64,000 nt of DNA from Trochalopteron elliotii (lineage: Eukaryota; Chordata; Aves; Passeriformes; Leiothrichidae): positions 2,393,192-2,457,191 of the forward strand of contig JANPWX010000073.1 in the NCBI GenBank assembly GCA_024734555.1, given 5' to 3'. The notes under the pieces were generated by a model. It worked only from the letters and a program-made list of their open reading frames with translations, ran no database searches and was not told the DNA's origin. Positions 63,082-64,000 of this stretch are shown piece after piece (position 1 is the first letter of the stretch; every line of letters begins with the position of its first letter). Both the position numbers and the translations under genes were made by a program.

Positions 63082-64000
63082 AAGTGTCTCAGTTGCCATT
63101 TCCAGAGATCCGACTGGGTTTGGACTGGAACCATCACACCGCAGGAAAGGGGCAGGGTGGGAACCACCGCCCGGCGGGTCCTGGGCGGGGTAACCCTCTG
63201 AGCCCTCCGAGCCACACTCGCTCCGGGGCACCTCCCTCCTGCACCCCGAGGTCCCTGCCCCGCCATCGCCGGGTTCGGTGGTGCCACAGCGCTGGTGCAG
63301 GGCCTCTACACTCAAACAGGAACCTGCTGGTGTCGTGCCCCACGCCAGCCCCCAGGATGGGGCAGAGACAGGGATCAGGGCGGGTGCGGTGAGCTGACAG
63401 CCCCTGCAAAGCCTCGCGACTAAGTAGATTTTTTTAACCCGTAAACTCCAGACAAAGGAGGAAACAAAGCTCCCTGCTGTCTGCCGGCTCTCACCCTCCC
63501 CTTCGCGCAGGAGCCTTCATGCTCCTGTGAATATTGAGCGGAGACAGAAGCCCGGAGGGATTTGCATTTCACACTTGCCAGCAAATGAGCAACAGGAAGA
63601 TCACACCGAGACCCCGGCACGGTGCTATTACCAATATGTGCACTAGTCATCCACTCACTGCAGCGGCTGGAATTGCTCCTTTCTCTCCTGCTCTGAGGAG
63701 GGGGAGCAGGCGCTGCCTGTGCGGTGAGGATGTCTGAAGGCAGGTGTCCGGGGTGCTGCGTTGGGAAGGGCTGCGGAGAGCGGATTGCCGGGGTGGCAGA
63801 GCAGCCCTGCCGCGTGTGTGCCATGGTCAGACACACAGCGACGTGCGCCGAATGGCTCCGCACAGCGAGGGGGGGCACTGCTGCACAGGCGTCAGAGAGA
63901 AGTACTCTGGAAATGCACGCAGAGCTTTTAGCACCACCATGTATCCCTGTGGGAAGTCAGGTGAGAGGGGCACAGACTCTGGCCTGCAGATAAGGAAAGG

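Larger units (their letters stand above)
62340..64000. promoter_or_regulatory. CpG island, probable gene promoter at the window edge
   Basis: Composition changes from AT-leaning to GC-rich at about 62.3 kb and stays so to the right edge, with an AT-rich break at 62720-62760. CpG is frequent: by hand about 16 CpG fall in 63180-63420 alone, against few in the preceding kilobases. A GGGCGGGG Sp1-type box lies at 63183-63190, and two X-box motifs lie at 63028-63081. Strong splice-donor-like sequences occur on the plus strand (CAG|GTGAGA at 63961, GCG|GTGAGG at 63724). No first exon can be proved. Open frames of about 150-207 codons here, on both strands, are expected from the low stop-codon density. 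Confidence 0.7.

Noticed and set aside
62576..63315. Overlapping frames of about 205 codons on both strands
   Set aside because: They lie over each other in GC-rich DNA with few stop codons. Neither shows a recognisable domain and they cross promoter motifs.
63720..63993. Possible first exon ending at the CAG|GTGAGA donor at 63961
   Set aside because: Donor is good, but the 89-codon frame has no recognisable family and the window ends. Kept only as a note under the CpG island.
1..64000. CRISPR arrays, bacterial operons, tRNA or rRNA genes
   Set aside because: No regularly spaced direct repeats, no ribosome-binding-site-led gene strings and no tRNA or rRNA signature were found. The window is vertebrate.

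Overview
The window reads as a stretch of bird nuclear DNA from a draft assembly (a run of N at 21626-22141). The evidence is four CR1-type LINE 3' ends, three of which carry a recognisable ATTCTRTG-like terminus, a class I (gammaretrovirus-like) endogenous retrovirus, and long AT-leaning non-coding DNA without a convincing host exon. A songbird is plausible, but the sequence alone does not prove the order. The many short open frames spread over both strands are what chance gives in DNA of this composition.

Layout: 1-12567 is intergenic with simple repeats only. 12568-13490 is a long CR1 3' end on the plus strand with decayed reverse-transcriptase coding sequence. 13491-16064 is intergenic. 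16065-24301 is a complete but defective provirus on the minus strand: 6-bp target duplication CATTTC, 3' LTR on the left, polypurine tract, broken env, broken integrase end of pol, a rearranged GC-rich middle with the assembly gap, a gag matrix remnant with a consensus splice donor just before its ATG, a long leader, a tRNA-His primer site and the 5' LTR on the right. 24991-25340 (minus), 28700-28893 (plus) and 33960-34120 (plus) are further CR1 ends. The rest up to about 62.3 kb is gene-poor DNA with microsatellites and two blocks that look like candidate regulatory elements (38.88-39.42 kb, 54.64-55.02 kb). From about 62.34 kb to the right edge the base composition changes to a CpG island holding two X-box (RFX-type) motifs, so the promoter of a gene lying mainly outside or barely inside the window is likely there.

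The provirus is the main coherent system. Its ends are intact enough to read the replication signals, but its genes carry stops and frame changes, and no protease, reverse transcriptase or RNase H was recognised. The space left between the gag remnant and integrase is too small to hold them. No cellular gene could be called with confidence and no new enzymatic or defence system was found. The best leads are the rearranged middle of the provirus, the uneven divergence of its LTRs, the unusual cysteine spacing in its transmembrane Env remnant and the X-box promoter at the right end.
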